A DNA stretch of 64,000 nucleotides from DTPU01 sp963827855 (GCA_963827855.1 CAWHBY010000001.1:62001-126000); one strand, 5' to 3'. Shown: positions 25,632 to 35,237, counted from the stretch's first letter. Notes: a model not told the origin generated them from the letters alone. Numbers and translations: made by a program.

Positions 25632-28351
25632 AGACCGAGCTTCTGCCGGATCAGGTTGGCGGCCTCGGCCAGTGCCTCGGGGAGCTTGGCTGGGTTCTTT
25701 CCACCGGCCTGCGCCATCTGGGGACGGCCACCGCCGCCGCCATCGACGAGGGGCGCGATCTGCTTGATGATATCGCCGGCCTTGAGCCCCTTGGCCACCA
25801 GGTCATCGGTGACGCCTGCCAGCAGCGTGGCCTTGCCGTCCTCCTCGAAACCGAACACGACGGCGGCAGAGCCCGCCTTCTTCTTGACCATGTCGATGGC
25901 CTCGCGGGCCTGATCGACGTTCACCTCGGACAGCGGTCCCACCACCACGGCCGTACCGCCGGCCTTGGGCGCGGCCTCCAGCAATTGCCTGGCCTGACCC
26001 AGGGCGTCGACGCCCGTCTTCCTGGAGGCAGCCTTGAGCTGCTTGGCAAGGGACTTGCTGTCTTCAAGGAGTTTGGTGACGCGGGCCTCGACCTGGTCTG
26101 CAGGGACCTTCAGGAGGTTGGTCAGGTTGTCCACGATCCGGCTTCGGCCCTTCATGTGCTGGTTCAGGCCCGGGCCGGTCAGGGCCGTGATCCTGCGGAC
26201 ACCGGCAGAGATGCTCTCCTCCTTGAGCACTGCGAAGCCGCCGATTTGGCCGGTGTTGTCCACGTGTGTGCCGCCGCAGAACTCGCGGCTGAAGGCCTGG
26301 CTGATCTGGTCCGGGCCCTCAGCGTCGATCCCGATCACGCGGACCTCACTGCCGTACTTCTCACCGAACAGGGCCATGGCCCCCAGCTTCTTGGCCTGCT
26401 CGATGGGCATAACCACGCACGTCACGGCTAGGGCCTGATCGATCTTCTCCTGCACCAACCGCTCGACCTCTTCAAGCTGCTCCGCAGTCAGGGCCTTGGG
26501 GCACGTGAAGTCGAACCGGAGATGCTCGGGGCCGACGAGGCTGCCTTGCTGGTGCACGCCCTGGCCCAGGACCTGCTGCAAGGCCCACTGCAGGAGGTGC
26601 GTGGCCGTGTGATTTTTCTTGGTGGCGCTGCGACGAGGATCGACCATGGCCTTGGCCATGTCGCCCGCGTGCACCGTCCCCTCGATGATCCGGCCGCGAT
26701 GGATCACGCAGTCGGCGATCCGCTCCGTGGCCTCGACAGAGAAGGCGAAGTCACAGCTGGTGATCCGCCCGATGTCCCCGACCTGGCCGCCCACCTCTGC
26801 GTAGAAGCAGGTCCGGTCGAGGATCAGGCCCACCTGCGCCTGCTGGTCCGACAGAGACCCCTGGACCTTCAGACCCTCGGAATCGATCCATCCCACGATC
26901 CTTCCTGCGCAGGTGTCCACCTCGTACTTGGCCGAGTCATCGGTGACCGGCAACTCGACGCCGGTGAGGTTGAACGTCAGAGAGGTGTTCTTCTGGCCTG
27001 CCCGGGCCCTGGCCCGCTGTTCCTCCATGAGACGGTCGAAGACCGCCTGATCCACATCGAGGCCCCGTTCTCTAGCCAGCAACTGGGTGAGGTCCAAGGG
27101 GAATCCGTAGGTATCATAGAGTTGGAAGGCGTCCTCGCCGCTCAGGACCTTGGCCGCGGAGCCCGCCGCCCGCTCAGCGGCGTCGCCGAAGATCTCCAGT
27201 CCTCGGTCGAGGGTCCGGCTGAAGCTGGATTCCTCGGCCTCAATGACCGTGGCCACGAACTCGGCCCGCTGCCGGACCTCGCCAAACGCCTCGCCCATGA
27301 CCTCGGCCACGACCGGCACGAGCTTGTACATGAAGGGCTCATGCATGTCCAGAACCCGGCCGAAGCGGGAGGCGCGGCGGAGGATCCGCCGCAGCACGTA
27401 GCCTCTGCCCTCGTTCGAAGGAGTCACTCCATCGGTGATGGCGAAGGTCAGGGACCGGATGTGGTCGGCGATGACCCTGAGGGCATTGTCCGTCTTGTTG
27501 CCCAACTGCGAGGTGTAGGGATGGCCGCTCAGGTCTGAGACGGCATGCAGGATGGGAGAGAACAGGTCCGTGTCATAGTTGCTGGTCTTGCCCTGCAGGA
27601 CCGAGCAGATCCGCTCGAGGCCCGCGCCCGTGTCCACGTGATTGGAGCCCAGGGGCACCAGCTTGGCGTCCGGCTGCCGGTTGAACTGGATGAAGACCAG
27701 GTTCCACAGCTCCATGAACCGGGAGCAGCCGCCGTTGACGCGGCACACGTGGCCGGGGACGTGCTGCTGATCGCATCGCCCTGGGCCCAGGTCGATGTGG
27801 ATCTCCGAGCAGGGTCCGCACGGCCCGGTGGCGCCCATCTCCCAGAAATTGTCCTTCCTCCCGAATCGCAGTACCCGCGAGGGGGGCAGGGTCGTGACCT
27901 TCGGCCAGATCCCCTCCGCCTCTTCGTCGGCGCTGGACCCGTCCGCAGGGTCTCCGGCAAAGACCGTGGCCCAGAGGCGGTTCGGATCGATCCCGTAGAC
28001 GCGGGTGAGCAGCAGCCAGGCCCACTCGATGGCCTCGGCCTTGAAGTAGTCGCCGAAAGACCAGTTGCCCAGCATCTCGAAGAACGTGTGGTGGTAGGTG
28101 TCGAGCCCCACCTCTTCGAGGTCATTATGCTTGCCGCTGACGCGGATGCACTTCTGGCTGTTGACGGCCCTGCGGCTCTCCGGCGTGCGCAGACCCAGGA
28201 AGATGTCCTTGAACTGGTTCATGCCCGCGTTGGTGAACATCAGGGTTTCATCACCGACAGGGACCACGGGCGAACTGGGAACGAAGGTATGCCCGTGATC
28301 CTTGAAGAAGTCGATGAACTGGCTGCGTATCTGCTTGGAGGTGAACATCAT
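25628..28351 (-). CDS. alaS: Alanyl-tRNA synthetase
   Basis: 907 residues, full-length class II enzyme that charges tRNA-Ala and edits mischarged Ser/Gly. The catalytic core opens IRSQFIDFFKDHGHTFVPSS with LMFTNAGMNQFKDIFLG and TYHHTFFEMLGNWSFGDY. The editing domain has zinc ligands in HTATHLLQWAL (about residue 577) and CGGTHVDNTGQIG (about 690). The DHHA1-type C-terminal domain ends GGGGGRPQMAQAGGKNP then LIRQKLGL. Its start overlaps the recA stop in an ATGA arrangement (another ATG follows at once), so translation is coupled to recA. The stop TAG comes from palindromic element B. Confidence 0.97.
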   Translation of the reverse strand: MMFTSKQIRSQFIDFFKDHGHTFVPSSPVVPVGDETLMFTNAGMNQFKDIFLGLRTPESRRAVNSQKCIRVSGKHNDLEEVGLDTYHHTFFEMLGNWSFGDYFKAEAIEWAWLLLTRVYGIDPNRLWATVFAGDPADGSSADEEAEGIWPKVTTLPPSRVLRFGRKDNFWEMGATGPCGPCSEIHIDLGPGRCDQQHVPGHVCRVNGGCSRFMELWNLVFIQFNRQPDAKLVPLGSNHVDTGAGLERICSVLQGKTSNYDTDLFSPILHAVSDLSGHPYTSQLGNKTDNALRVIADHIRSLTFAITDGVTPSNEGRGYVLRRILRRASRFGRVLDMHEPFMYKLVPVVAEVMGEAFGEVRQRAEFVATVIEAEESSFSRTLDRGLEIFGDAAERAAGSAAKVLSGEDAFQLYDTYGFPLDLTQLLARERGLDVDQAVFDRLMEEQRARARAGQKNTSLTFNLTGVELPVTDDSAKYEVDTCAGRIVGWIDSEGLKVQGSLSDQQAQVGLILDRTCFYAEVGGQVGDIGRITSCDFAFSVEATERIADCVIHRGRIIEGTVHAGDMAKAMVDPRRSATKKNHTATHLLQWALQQVLGQGVHQQGSLVGPEHLRFDFTCPKALTAEQLEEVERLVQEKIDQALAVTCVVMPIEQAKKLGAMALFGEKYGSEVRVIGIDAEGPDQISQAFSREFCGGTHVDNTGQIGGFAVLKEESISAGVRRITALTGPGLNQHMKGRSRIVDNLTNLLKVPADQVEARVTKLLEDSKSLAKQLKAASRKTGVDALGQARQLLEAAPKAGGTAVVVGPLSEVNVDQAREAIDMVKKKAGSAAVVFGFEEDGKATLLAGVTDDLVAKGLKAGDIIKQIAPLVDGGGGGRPQMAQAGGKNPAKLPEALAEAANLIRQKLGL

Positions 28352-29475
28352 TCTGGCTTCTGTGTCTGTGATTCCTTCTTCTGAGTTGCCGCGAAGCCCT
28401 TTGCTTCGAGGATCTTCCGTTGGATCTCCTCGGTCAAATCCTTGTTGTCCTGAAGGGTCTTCTTGGCGTTCTCCCGGCCCTGGCCGAGGCGGACGTCGCC
28501 GTAGAGAATCCAGGACCCGCTCTTGGTCAGGATCCCCGCCTCCACGCCCAGGTCGATCAGGTCTCCCACGTAGCTGATGCCGGAATCGAACATGATGTCG
28601 AATTCCGCGGCCTTGAAGGGGGCGGCCATCTTGTTCTTGACGACCCGGGCCTTGACGCGGCTTCCGATGGCCTCGTCCTTGGCATCCTTGATGGTCGAGA
28701 CGCGGCGGACATCGATCCGCACCGAGCTGTAGAACTTCAGGGCATTGCCGCCCGTGGTGGTCTCGGGATTGCCGAACATCACCCCGATCTTCATGCGGAT
28801 CTGGTTGATGAAGATCAGACAGGTCTTGCTCTTGCTGATGACGCCGGTCAGCTTGCGGAGCGCCTGGCTCATGAGCCGGGCCTGCAGACCCACGTGGCTC
28901 TGCCCCATCTCGCCCTGCAGTTCCGCCTGCGGCACCAGGGCCGCGACCGAGTCGATGACGATGATGTCCACGGCGTTTGACTTGACCAGCATCTCTGCGA
29001 TGTCGAGGGCCTGCTCGCCGGTGTCCGGCTGGCTGATCAACAGGCTGTTGACGTCCACGCCCAGCTTGTGTGCCCAGGTCGTGTCCAGGGCATGCTCTGC
29101 ATCGATGAACGCCGCCACGCCGCCTGCTTTCTGGGCGTGGGAGATCACGTGGAGGGCCAGGGTGGTCTTGCCTGAGGACTCAGGGCCGAACATCTCGGTC
29201 ACCCGGCCTCGGGGAATGCCATTGCCGCCCAGGGCGATATCCAGAGACAGGGCGCCCGTGCTGATGCCTGCGATCCGCACGTGCTGGCTCTCGTCCATCT
29301 TCATGATCGAGCCGGTGCCGTACTGCTTCTCGATCTGGGCGATCGCCCGCTCGAGGGCCTCATCCTTGGCCGATCGCGAGAGTTCCTGTTTGGTTGCAGT
29401 TGATCGGGAAGCCTCTGGACGCAAAGGTTCCACGGTCTTCTTCGCCTTGCCTGTCTTTGTTTCGATCTTGCTCAT
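28348..29475 (-). CDS. recA: Recombinase RecA
   Basis: 375 residues. ATP-dependent strand exchange and SOS co-protease. An N-terminal extension of about 40 residues precedes IEKQYGTGSIMKMDE; Walker A GPESSGKTTLALH (about residue 96), AAFIDAEHALD, LISQPDTGEQALDI, Walker B IIVIDSVAALVPQAELQGE, loop L2 with NQIRMKIGVMFGNPETTTGG. A GGAGGAG ribosome site lies upstream of ATG. No LexA-type palindrome was recognised in the leader. A hairpin GCGGGC/GCCCGC sits between promoter and start. Upstream gene of a recA-alaS pair. Confidence 0.98.
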   Translation of the reverse strand: MSKIETKTGKAKKTVEPLRPEASRSTATKQELSRSAKDEALERAIAQIEKQYGTGSIMKMDESQHVRIAGISTGALSLDIALGGNGIPRGRVTEMFGPESSGKTTLALHVISHAQKAGGVAAFIDAEHALDTTWAHKLGVDVNSLLISQPDTGEQALDIAEMLVKSNAVDIIVIDSVAALVPQAELQGEMGQSHVGLQARLMSQALRKLTGVISKSKTCLIFINQIRMKIGVMFGNPETTTGGNALKFYSSVRIDVRRVSTIKDAKDEAIGSRVKARVVKNKMAAPFKAAEFDIMFDSGISYVGDLIDLGVEAGILTKSGSWILYGDVRLGQGRENAKKTLQDNKDLTEEIQRKILEAKGFAATQKKESQTQKPE

Positions 29476-29578
29476 GGTCTACTCCTCCCACTCCGCTTTT
29501 TTGGCGGGCTTAGCCCGCGATTGACGCCCAGGCTGGCGGATCTCCCCGGACACAGCCTCTGTGGGCGAAAGGTCCCAT

Positions 29579-29607
29579 ATATTCGCCGATCAATGGCGAT
29601 GTTTCAA
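29579..29607 (-). promoter_or_regulatory. Promoter for recA-alaS
   Basis: Minus-strand TTGAAA (29607-29602), 17-bp spacer, GAATAT (29584-29579), about 100 nt before the recA start. Confidence 0.4.
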
Positions 29608-29629
29608 GAGGAAACTGACGCCCGGTTTC

Positions 29630-29659
29630 TTGATCTGGCCAGAGGACCCGTGCTATCAT
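29630..29659 (+). promoter_or_regulatory. Promoter for the agarase-like lipoprotein
   Basis: TTGATC, 18-bp spacer, TATCAT; 75 nt before the ATG at 29735 and back-to-back with the recA promoter. Confidence 0.4.
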
Positions 29660-29734
29660 GCCTGCGGTCCAGGCTGGCCTGAGATCTGGGCGGCGGAGGG
29701 ACGATCGGGCCAGGACGAGTGGTCGGAACCGAGC

Positions 29735-31624
29735 ATGGCCGTGGTATCCATCAGGAGTCTGCATCGCGGGATCGCGTGGCAGAGGATCGCCGCCGCGGTC
29801 CTCCTCTGTGCAGGGGGCTGCAGCCGCAGACTGGATGCGGTGATGAAGGCTGGCTCGTCGCACAAGGCCGTCTCCACGGGGGCGGCCGACTTGCCCAGTC
29901 AGCCCCAATTCAGGCTTCACAAGGATGGAGACCGCTGGTGGCTCGTCAATCCTGAGGCCAGACCGTTCTTTTCCCTGGGCGTCTGCGTGGTGACGCGGGG
30001 CCTGGCCAGGGAGGAATTCGACCCTGAGAATCCCGGCTATGCGGCCTGGCAGCACTATGCGGATGATCAGGCCTGGGCCCTGGCCACCCAACAGAGGCTG
30101 CTGGACTGGGGCTTTACCACCATCGGCGGATGGAGCGACCTGGAGATCCTCCGCCACGCGACAGCCAGGGTGGGGGCAGAGACCGCAGTCCTTCACATGG
30201 GGTCCACGGCAGGGGCCCCGTGGTGGGACCTCTGGGATCCCCAGGTCATCAACCGCATGGAGCAGGTGGCAGCCAGCCAGATCCTGGCCCTTCGCGCCGA
30301 CGGACACGTGATCGGGTACTACTCGGACAACGAGCTGGGCTGGTGGAACGCCACGCTGTTCGACATGACCCTCGGGCATGCACCCTCCAGCGGCCAGCGC
30401 AGGCGGCTCATCCGTTTGCTGCGAGACCACTATGGCGGCGACTGGAGCCGGTTGCTGGCCGACTTCGAGTGCGAGTCTGTGAAGGGCTGGAAGGACCTCG
30501 ATGTCCGCGGGAGCCTTCACCTCCGTCCCGGCGGCCAAGGGGTCGGGGTGATGAGGCAATTCCTCGGGATGATCGCGGATCGTTACTACCAGCTCGTCCG
30601 CGAGATCATTCGCAAGTACGACTCGCGGGCCTTGATCCTGGGCGACCGGTACCAATCGTTCTACTACCCTGAGGTGGCCCGGGCCGCAGCGCCCTACGTG
30701 GACGCGATTTCCACGAACCTCAATGCCCACTGGAACGACGGGACCTTTGCCCGTTTCTACCTCGACACCCTGTATGCCTTGACCGGCAAGCCCATCTTCG
30801 TCGGTGAGTTCTACATGGCCGCCGCGGAGAATCGCAGCGGCAATCGCAACAACAGCGGGATCTTCCCGGTGGTTCAGACCCAATCCGACCGCGCAGTCGC
30901 CCTGCGGACCTCCCTCCACGGCCTGGCATGCCATCCGGCCGTGGTGGCGGCAGACTGGTTCCAGTACTTCGACGAGCCCCGGCATGGCCGCGGCGACGGC
31001 GAGAACTTCAACTTCGGCCTGGTGGATATCACGGATCATCCCTACGCCGAGATCACGGAGGTGTTCGCCACCACCGACCTGGCGCGGCTGCGGGCCGGGG
31101 CACGGGCCTCTCTGCCGGATGCCTCCTTGGGCGTGCCCGCTGCCCCTGCAGATCCCTATGCCCATTTTGTGCCCACCCAGGCACTGAAGCACTGGGACCG
31201 GAAGGCCGGTTTTGTCCGGCCCTCGTCGGATTGTCCACTGGCGGATCTCTACCTCTGTTGGAGTCCCGACTCGCTCTACCTGGGCCTGTTCGCCATGGAC
31301 GTCATTGAACCGGCGGCCTACGTCGGGAAGGTCGTTCCCAAGACTGACCGCATGCTGTGGACCGTCCAGGTGGATGGCCGCCCACCCGTGGCCGCGCGGA
31401 TCGGGGCAGGCCGCGAGGGGCTGGTCAACGATCCCGAGGTGCGGGTGGAGAGCCTCTCGAGTCCAGTCCAGGACGTCCGAACCATCGCGATCCTGGAGAT
31501 CCCCGCCCGCCGCCTGGGCAAGTCGCGCCTGGCGGCGGGCGACAGCCTCTCGCTCCAGTCGACCCTGGTGAGCCACGGCCGTGCCTATCGGACGGACTGG
31601 AGAGGGACTTTCACGCTGCGATGA
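29735..31624 (+). CDS. Agarase-like glycoside hydrolase lipoprotein
   Basis: 629 residues from MAVVSIRSLHRGIAWQRIAA; the frame is open further upstream but a basic start plus hydrophobic run ending CAGGC marks a lipoprotein signal here. The segment FRLHKDGDRWWLVNPEARPF with FFSLGVCVVTRG is the N-terminal signature of GH50 beta-agarase-like proteins of marine Planctomycetes. YYSDNELGWW, ILGDRYQSFYYPEVARA and the acidic FVGEFYMAAAENR fit a TIM-barrel clan A hydrolase with two glutamates. The last 120 residues (DLYLCWSPDSLYLGLFAMD onward) form a beta-sandwich resembling a CBM9/DOMON-like module. Substrate is a guess: a marine beta-galactan or similar. Confidence 0.65.
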   Translation: MAVVSIRSLHRGIAWQRIAAAVLLCAGGCSRRLDAVMKAGSSHKAVSTGAADLPSQPQFRLHKDGDRWWLVNPEARPFFSLGVCVVTRGLAREEFDPENPGYAAWQHYADDQAWALATQQRLLDWGFTTIGGWSDLEILRHATARVGAETAVLHMGSTAGAPWWDLWDPQVINRMEQVAASQILALRADGHVIGYYSDNELGWWNATLFDMTLGHAPSSGQRRRLIRLLRDHYGGDWSRLLADFECESVKGWKDLDVRGSLHLRPGGQGVGVMRQFLGMIADRYYQLVREIIRKYDSRALILGDRYQSFYYPEVARAAAPYVDAISTNLNAHWNDGTFARFYLDTLYALTGKPIFVGEFYMAAAENRSGNRNNSGIFPVVQTQSDRAVALRTSLHGLACHPAVVAADWFQYFDEPRHGRGDGENFNFGLVDITDHPYAEITEVFATTDLARLRAGARASLPDASLGVPAAPADPYAHFVPTQALKHWDRKAGFVRPSSDCPLADLYLCWSPDSLYLGLFAMDVIEPAAYVGKVVPKTDRMLWTVQVDGRPPVAARIGAGREGLVNDPEVRVESLSSPVQDVRTIAILEIPARRLGKSRLAAGDSLSLQSTLVSHGRAYRTDWRGTFTLR

Positions 31625-31896
31625 CGAGGCTGGCGTGTGGAGGCCGGCCGGTTATTTGCTATGCTTTGGTTGTAGAACGGGGAAAGGTCCACGGCCTCTC
31701 CCGCCACCCCATCCCAGCCCCGGCGGCCGCGGTTTTCCCAGGCATGCGAAGGATAGTTCCACATCCAGATTGACCGTGAGGACAGCCGATCCAGTACCGC
31801 TGCGGTGTCGTTCCTCTCTCGGACAGACCCGTCGGCGGATGGGGCTCGTTCCTCCATACAGAGCGTCAACAACCTAATCTTAGGAGGAAATCAGCA

Positions 31897-32376
31897 ATGG
31901 ACACCACAACCACCGTTCTTGGCAAGATCAGCACATTCAAGGAGCGTGCAGCCCACTGGCGCAAGGCCCACTTTCACTGCGCCCGCCACTACCAGCGATG
32001 CGACGTCGCGATGGGCCTTCTGTCGGTCATCTGTTCGACGATCGTCCTGGCGTTCGCCTTCTACGCGATCAATCGCTCCGACCCCTCCCTGTGGGCGCAG
32101 GTTTCGCTGGCCGGCACGGCGATCTTCCTGGGGATCATCAGTGCGACTCAGCTCTACTACCGTCCTGCCACGCTCTCGGACAGCCATCGCGACAGCGCCG
32201 TCGGCTTTGGCGAGATGCATCGCAAGTGGGAGCTTCTCGAAACGATGTGCATCAAGAACCCCAACCTGGTCACGGAGCAGCACATCCAACAGGCCCTGGA
32301 TATGGACAACATCCTGGCCGGCAAGTCCAGGCCGGTACCCGGACACGTTCTGAGGCGGTACGGGTTGCCCGCATAG
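31897..32376 (+). CDS. SLATT-like two-TM membrane protein
   Basis: 159 residues with an AGGAGG ribosome site nine bases before ATG. The order of elements is that of SLATT/DUF4231-type proteins: an N-terminal helix with aromatic and His/Arg residues (WRKAHFHCARHYQRCD), two adjacent transmembrane helices (GLLSVICSTIVLAFAFYAI and VSLAGTAIFLGIISATQLYY), then a cytosolic helical tail (YRPATLSDSHRDSAVGFGEM, HRKWELLETM). In other bacteria such proteins are predicted pore-forming effectors next to CD-NTase or reverse-transcriptase genes. No such partner is visible on either side here. Function therefore unproven. Confidence 0.6.
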   Translation: MDTTTTVLGKISTFKERAAHWRKAHFHCARHYQRCDVAMGLLSVICSTIVLAFAFYAINRSDPSLWAQVSLAGTAIFLGIISATQLYYRPATLSDSHRDSAVGFGEMHRKWELLETMCIKNPNLVTEQHIQQALDMDNILAGKSRPVPGHVLRRYGLPA

Positions 32377-32596
32377 CGGCCGGGCGATTCCCGGGGGATT
32401 GCGGATCGCGGAGGACGCCGCTGAAGGGCATCCCGAGTCCGCAATCCCTGCTTCATGAGGGGGCCTCTGGGCGGGGGCGTGAAGGATGCGCCAGCTCCCT
32501 TCTGCGATCATCCCTTTGTGGTCGGGCAGTCTATCATAGATGCATCAGCCTTCCAGCCGGCCCAACTCAAGTTCATGGCCTCACTTCTGCCTCGAA

Positions 32597-32618
32597 CGTC
32601 CAAAGCCTCGTGAGAAAT
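32597..32618 (+). repeat. Short dispersed motif, copy 2
   Basis: CGTCCAAAGCCTCGTGAGAA, followed by AT, matches 8739-8759 at all but three positions. Confidence 0.35.
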
Positions 32619-32655
32619 CCGGGCTAGTCGGCCGGCCGCAAGGGCCGCCTTCGGT

Positions 32656-32676
32656 CCCTCATCCCTCATCCCTCTT
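32656..32676 (+). repeat. Heptamer array (CCCTCAT)2 CCCTCTT
   Basis: Three consecutive 7-bp units, the last with one change. One of four intergenic 7-bp arrays in the window. Confidence 0.5.
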
Positions 32677-32858
32677 CCTCTATTCTGGATTGATACAATC
32701 CATAATCGACAATTGCAGGCCCCGAGACAAATCCTCGCATGGCGTGAGGCGGTGGCGTGGGGTCGCGCGAGGAGCCGAGCGGGCGAGATGTTATTGGACG
32801 CAATGCGGAGGGACGTGGGCCGCGATGGGGGCCTGCTGGGGACGCTGGGGTGGCCGCC

Positions 32859-32887
32859 TTGACAATCCGGACGTGACATGATATCAT
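32859..32887 (+). promoter_or_regulatory. Promoter for the glucan phosphorylase-like gene
   Basis: Perfect TTGACA, 17-bp spacer, TATCAT; predicted 5' UTR of about 145 nt. Confidence 0.65.
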
Positions 32888-33038
32888 GGGGACACTTGGT
32901 CAGGGTGGCAAGATGGCTTATGACTAGCAGACGCTATACCACGATCAGCACTCGCTCGGCACTGCAGCCAATCCCATGGTTCTCGACCTCCTTCCGAGGT
33001 GCTTTTCCGGTAGTCCATTGGAATCGGAGTGATCATCG

Positions 33039-34940
33039 ATGAGTCACCGCCATGCGACATGGATTGATACGGTTGCCCCGTCTCTGCGGGAGAAGGTGAT
33101 CGCCACGGCCTCCATGGAAGGCTACATCCCGGAGCTCCACGGCGACGCCCGGGAAGCGAACACGAAAGGGGGATTAGGGGTCTACTTTGGTGACAAGCTA
33201 GAGGGCCTGGCGTCCATCGGCATCCGTCATGCCCTGGGGTGCATGCCCCTGTATCACCGCCGCCTGGCGCAGGTGATTCAGAAGGGCCAGCAGGTCATGG
33301 AATCCAGGGAGGTCTCCTACGCCGACCAGTCCGTCATCCGGCTCTGCGACGCCGAAGGCCGGCCGGTCGCCCTCGAGGTATGGGGATTCGACACCCAGAA
33401 CCCGAACCGGGAGGTCCGCTATGAGGCGGAGGTCTTCTGCGTGAATCGCGGCGGCACGCCGCTCTATCTGTTCCATTGCCCCGCCGTCTTCGACGTCCTC
33501 TATCCGGACTGCGCCACCCACAACAGCCGCGGCCGCAGGCATCGCTTCCTGCAGGAAACCGTCTTCGCCCAGTGCGTGCCGCAGCTTCTCAAGTGGCTGG
33601 GCACCGTTCCGGACGTCCTGCTGATCAACGAGGGCCACGTGGCCGTGGCGGCCGCCATAGTCCACGGCGATCCCACCTTCAGCAAGACGGCCATCGTCTA
33701 CACCAACCACACCGTGGTCTCGGCCGGGCTGGAGGTCTTCGATATCGACGACCTCGCCGGCAACGACGTGGGCCGTGCGCGATACATCATGCGGTTTCCG
33801 CCCAATAGCTGGCAGTGGCTGTGGCAGAAGTTCATCGTGGAGTGCAACGGAAAGATCCTCATCGACTTCTCGAAAGGGGCTCTCGAGATCTGCAGTGCCG
33901 CCAACGCGGTCAGCGCAGAGCACGCCCGCGTGACGAGAGACCTCTTCCCCGGCAACAACCGGAAGATCGTGCCCATCCTCAACGGCTCTGGGGATTCCTG
34001 GGTGCACCCGGAGCTGATCCGACTGGAACGCAAAGGGGTGGTCCCGAGCCGGGAGCAGTTGATGGAGGTGTCGCACCAGGGAAAGGCCGAGGCCTTTGCG
34101 GCGATACGGCAGCGGACCGCCGGCATGACCAATCAGCAGGGCCAGGTGATCTGCCCCGATGGAATCTCGCTGGATCCGGACAGGCCTACCCTGTGGCTGG
34201 TCCGACGGATGGTGGAGTACAAGAGCCAGTACCCAGTGCTCAAGGATGTCGTGCACGTGATCTGTGCAGATCGCGGCGAGACCGTCCATACTCCGTGGGG
34301 ACTGCGCCGCGGGCTGGGCATGCAGGTGGTCGTCGGCGGAGTCGCGCCGCAGCATTGCCACGAACAGGGATGGATCGAGGAGTTCGTTCGCTGGATGCAG
34401 AGAGCCGACCTGGAGGGCAGGTTCGTCTTCGTGCCCGGGTGCGACACGGAACTCCTGAGGCTGCAGGCCATCGGCGCCGACATCTGCCTCAATTGTCCCC
34501 AGCCCAACAAGGAGGCCTGCGGCACCAGCGATCAGCGGAGCGCTCGCAACGGCGGCATCAACATCGCCATGCGGAGCGGCGGCCCGCCCGAATACCTCGA
34601 GGACGGCAGGAGCGCGATGCTGATCGGTCCCTACATCAACAACCGGGATTTCTTCGAGTTGGCGCCCAGGGACACACTGGACAAGCTGGCCTCTCTGTCG
34701 GACATGTACTATGGCCTGGCCATCGGCGATCGTCGATGGCCGGAGATGAAGCTGCAGGCCTACCTGGCCAGTCACAAGGTGACGGCCATGGCCATGGAGC
34801 AGAGGTACGCGGAGATCTACCTGCAGGCCATCAATGACCGCCAGAGCCGGCGCCTGGAACAGGAGCCCGAGGCGGTGGAGATTCTCGCGATGCCGGCCCA
34901 TCAGGACGCCCGCAAGGGCCTCAGACGCGAGGTCATGTAG
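33039..34940 (+). CDS. Divergent GT35 alpha-glucan phosphorylase-like protein, PLP lysine replaced
   Basis: 633 residues. The N-terminal half has phosphorylase landmarks: IPELHGDAREANTKGGLGVY with GDKLEGLASIG, LLINEGHVAVAAAI and YTNHTVVSAGLEVFD. The C-terminal half has LDPDRPTLWLVRRMVEYKSQ and EACGTSDQRSARNGGINIAM (about residue 491). In classical phosphorylases this last motif is EASGTSNMKFALNG, whose Lys forms the Schiff base with pyridoxal phosphate; here the aligned residue is Arg. Either it is a catalytically different glycosyltransferase or an inactive or regulatory homologue. The gene stands alone, with its own strong promoter. No glycogen genes nearby. Fold confident, activity open. 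Confidence 0.75.
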   Translation: MSHRHATWIDTVAPSLREKVIATASMEGYIPELHGDAREANTKGGLGVYFGDKLEGLASIGIRHALGCMPLYHRRLAQVIQKGQQVMESREVSYADQSVIRLCDAEGRPVALEVWGFDTQNPNREVRYEAEVFCVNRGGTPLYLFHCPAVFDVLYPDCATHNSRGRRHRFLQETVFAQCVPQLLKWLGTVPDVLLINEGHVAVAAAIVHGDPTFSKTAIVYTNHTVVSAGLEVFDIDDLAGNDVGRARYIMRFPPNSWQWLWQKFIVECNGKILIDFSKGALEICSAANAVSAEHARVTRDLFPGNNRKIVPILNGSGDSWVHPELIRLERKGVVPSREQLMEVSHQGKAEAFAAIRQRTAGMTNQQGQVICPDGISLDPDRPTLWLVRRMVEYKSQYPVLKDVVHVICADRGETVHTPWGLRRGLGMQVVVGGVAPQHCHEQGWIEEFVRWMQRADLEGRFVFVPGCDTELLRLQAIGADICLNCPQPNKEACGTSDQRSARNGGINIAMRSGGPPEYLEDGRSAMLIGPYINNRDFFELAPRDTLDKLASLSDMYYGLAIGDRRWPEMKLQAYLASHKVTAMAMEQRYAEIYLQAINDRQSRRLEQEPEAVEILAMPAHQDARKGLRREVM

Positions 34941-35087
34941 TCGCGACGAATTGACGTGGCGGGACCATCCTGTTCCGCCGCTGCCGACTCTGTTCGGCGA
35001 TAAGCCACGCCATGATCGTTACTTATCGCTGGCGTCACGCCCCATTCATGCCCCACGAAAATGCAGGCGAGGTTTGCCATATTCCCC

Positions 35088-35115
35088 TTGCATTCTGCGT
35101 TTGGGTCCTATAATC
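35088..35115 (+). promoter_or_regulatory. Promoter for the parA-like operon
   Basis: TTGCAT, 16-bp spacer, perfect TATAAT; about 120 nt before the chosen ATG. Confidence 0.6.
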
Positions 35116-35237
35116 TGTTATTTCATAGCGGGTGATCCAGCGGAGGAGCGTCGCTGGAGTTTTCGTCTGTTCCCCAGGATGGGTAGTGCGTGCAGGGTGA
35201 GTGCATGCAAAGCGAGGCCCAGGTTCAGGTGAATGCG

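Larger units (their letters stand above)
32377..33038. other. Gene-free stretch before the glucan phosphorylase-like gene
   Basis: 662 bp. Contains the short dispersed motif at 32597, a 7-bp tandem array at 32656-32676, a TTGACA promoter at 32859, and a small hairpin ACCTC/GAGGT followed by GCTTTT near 32991-33010 in the 5' UTR. No plausible coding frame. Confidence 0.45.

Noticed and set aside
29510..31576. A 688-codon minus-strand frame opposite the agarase-like gene
   Set aside because: Shadow frame. The plus strand has a signal, domains and a ribosome-proximal start; the antisense has none.
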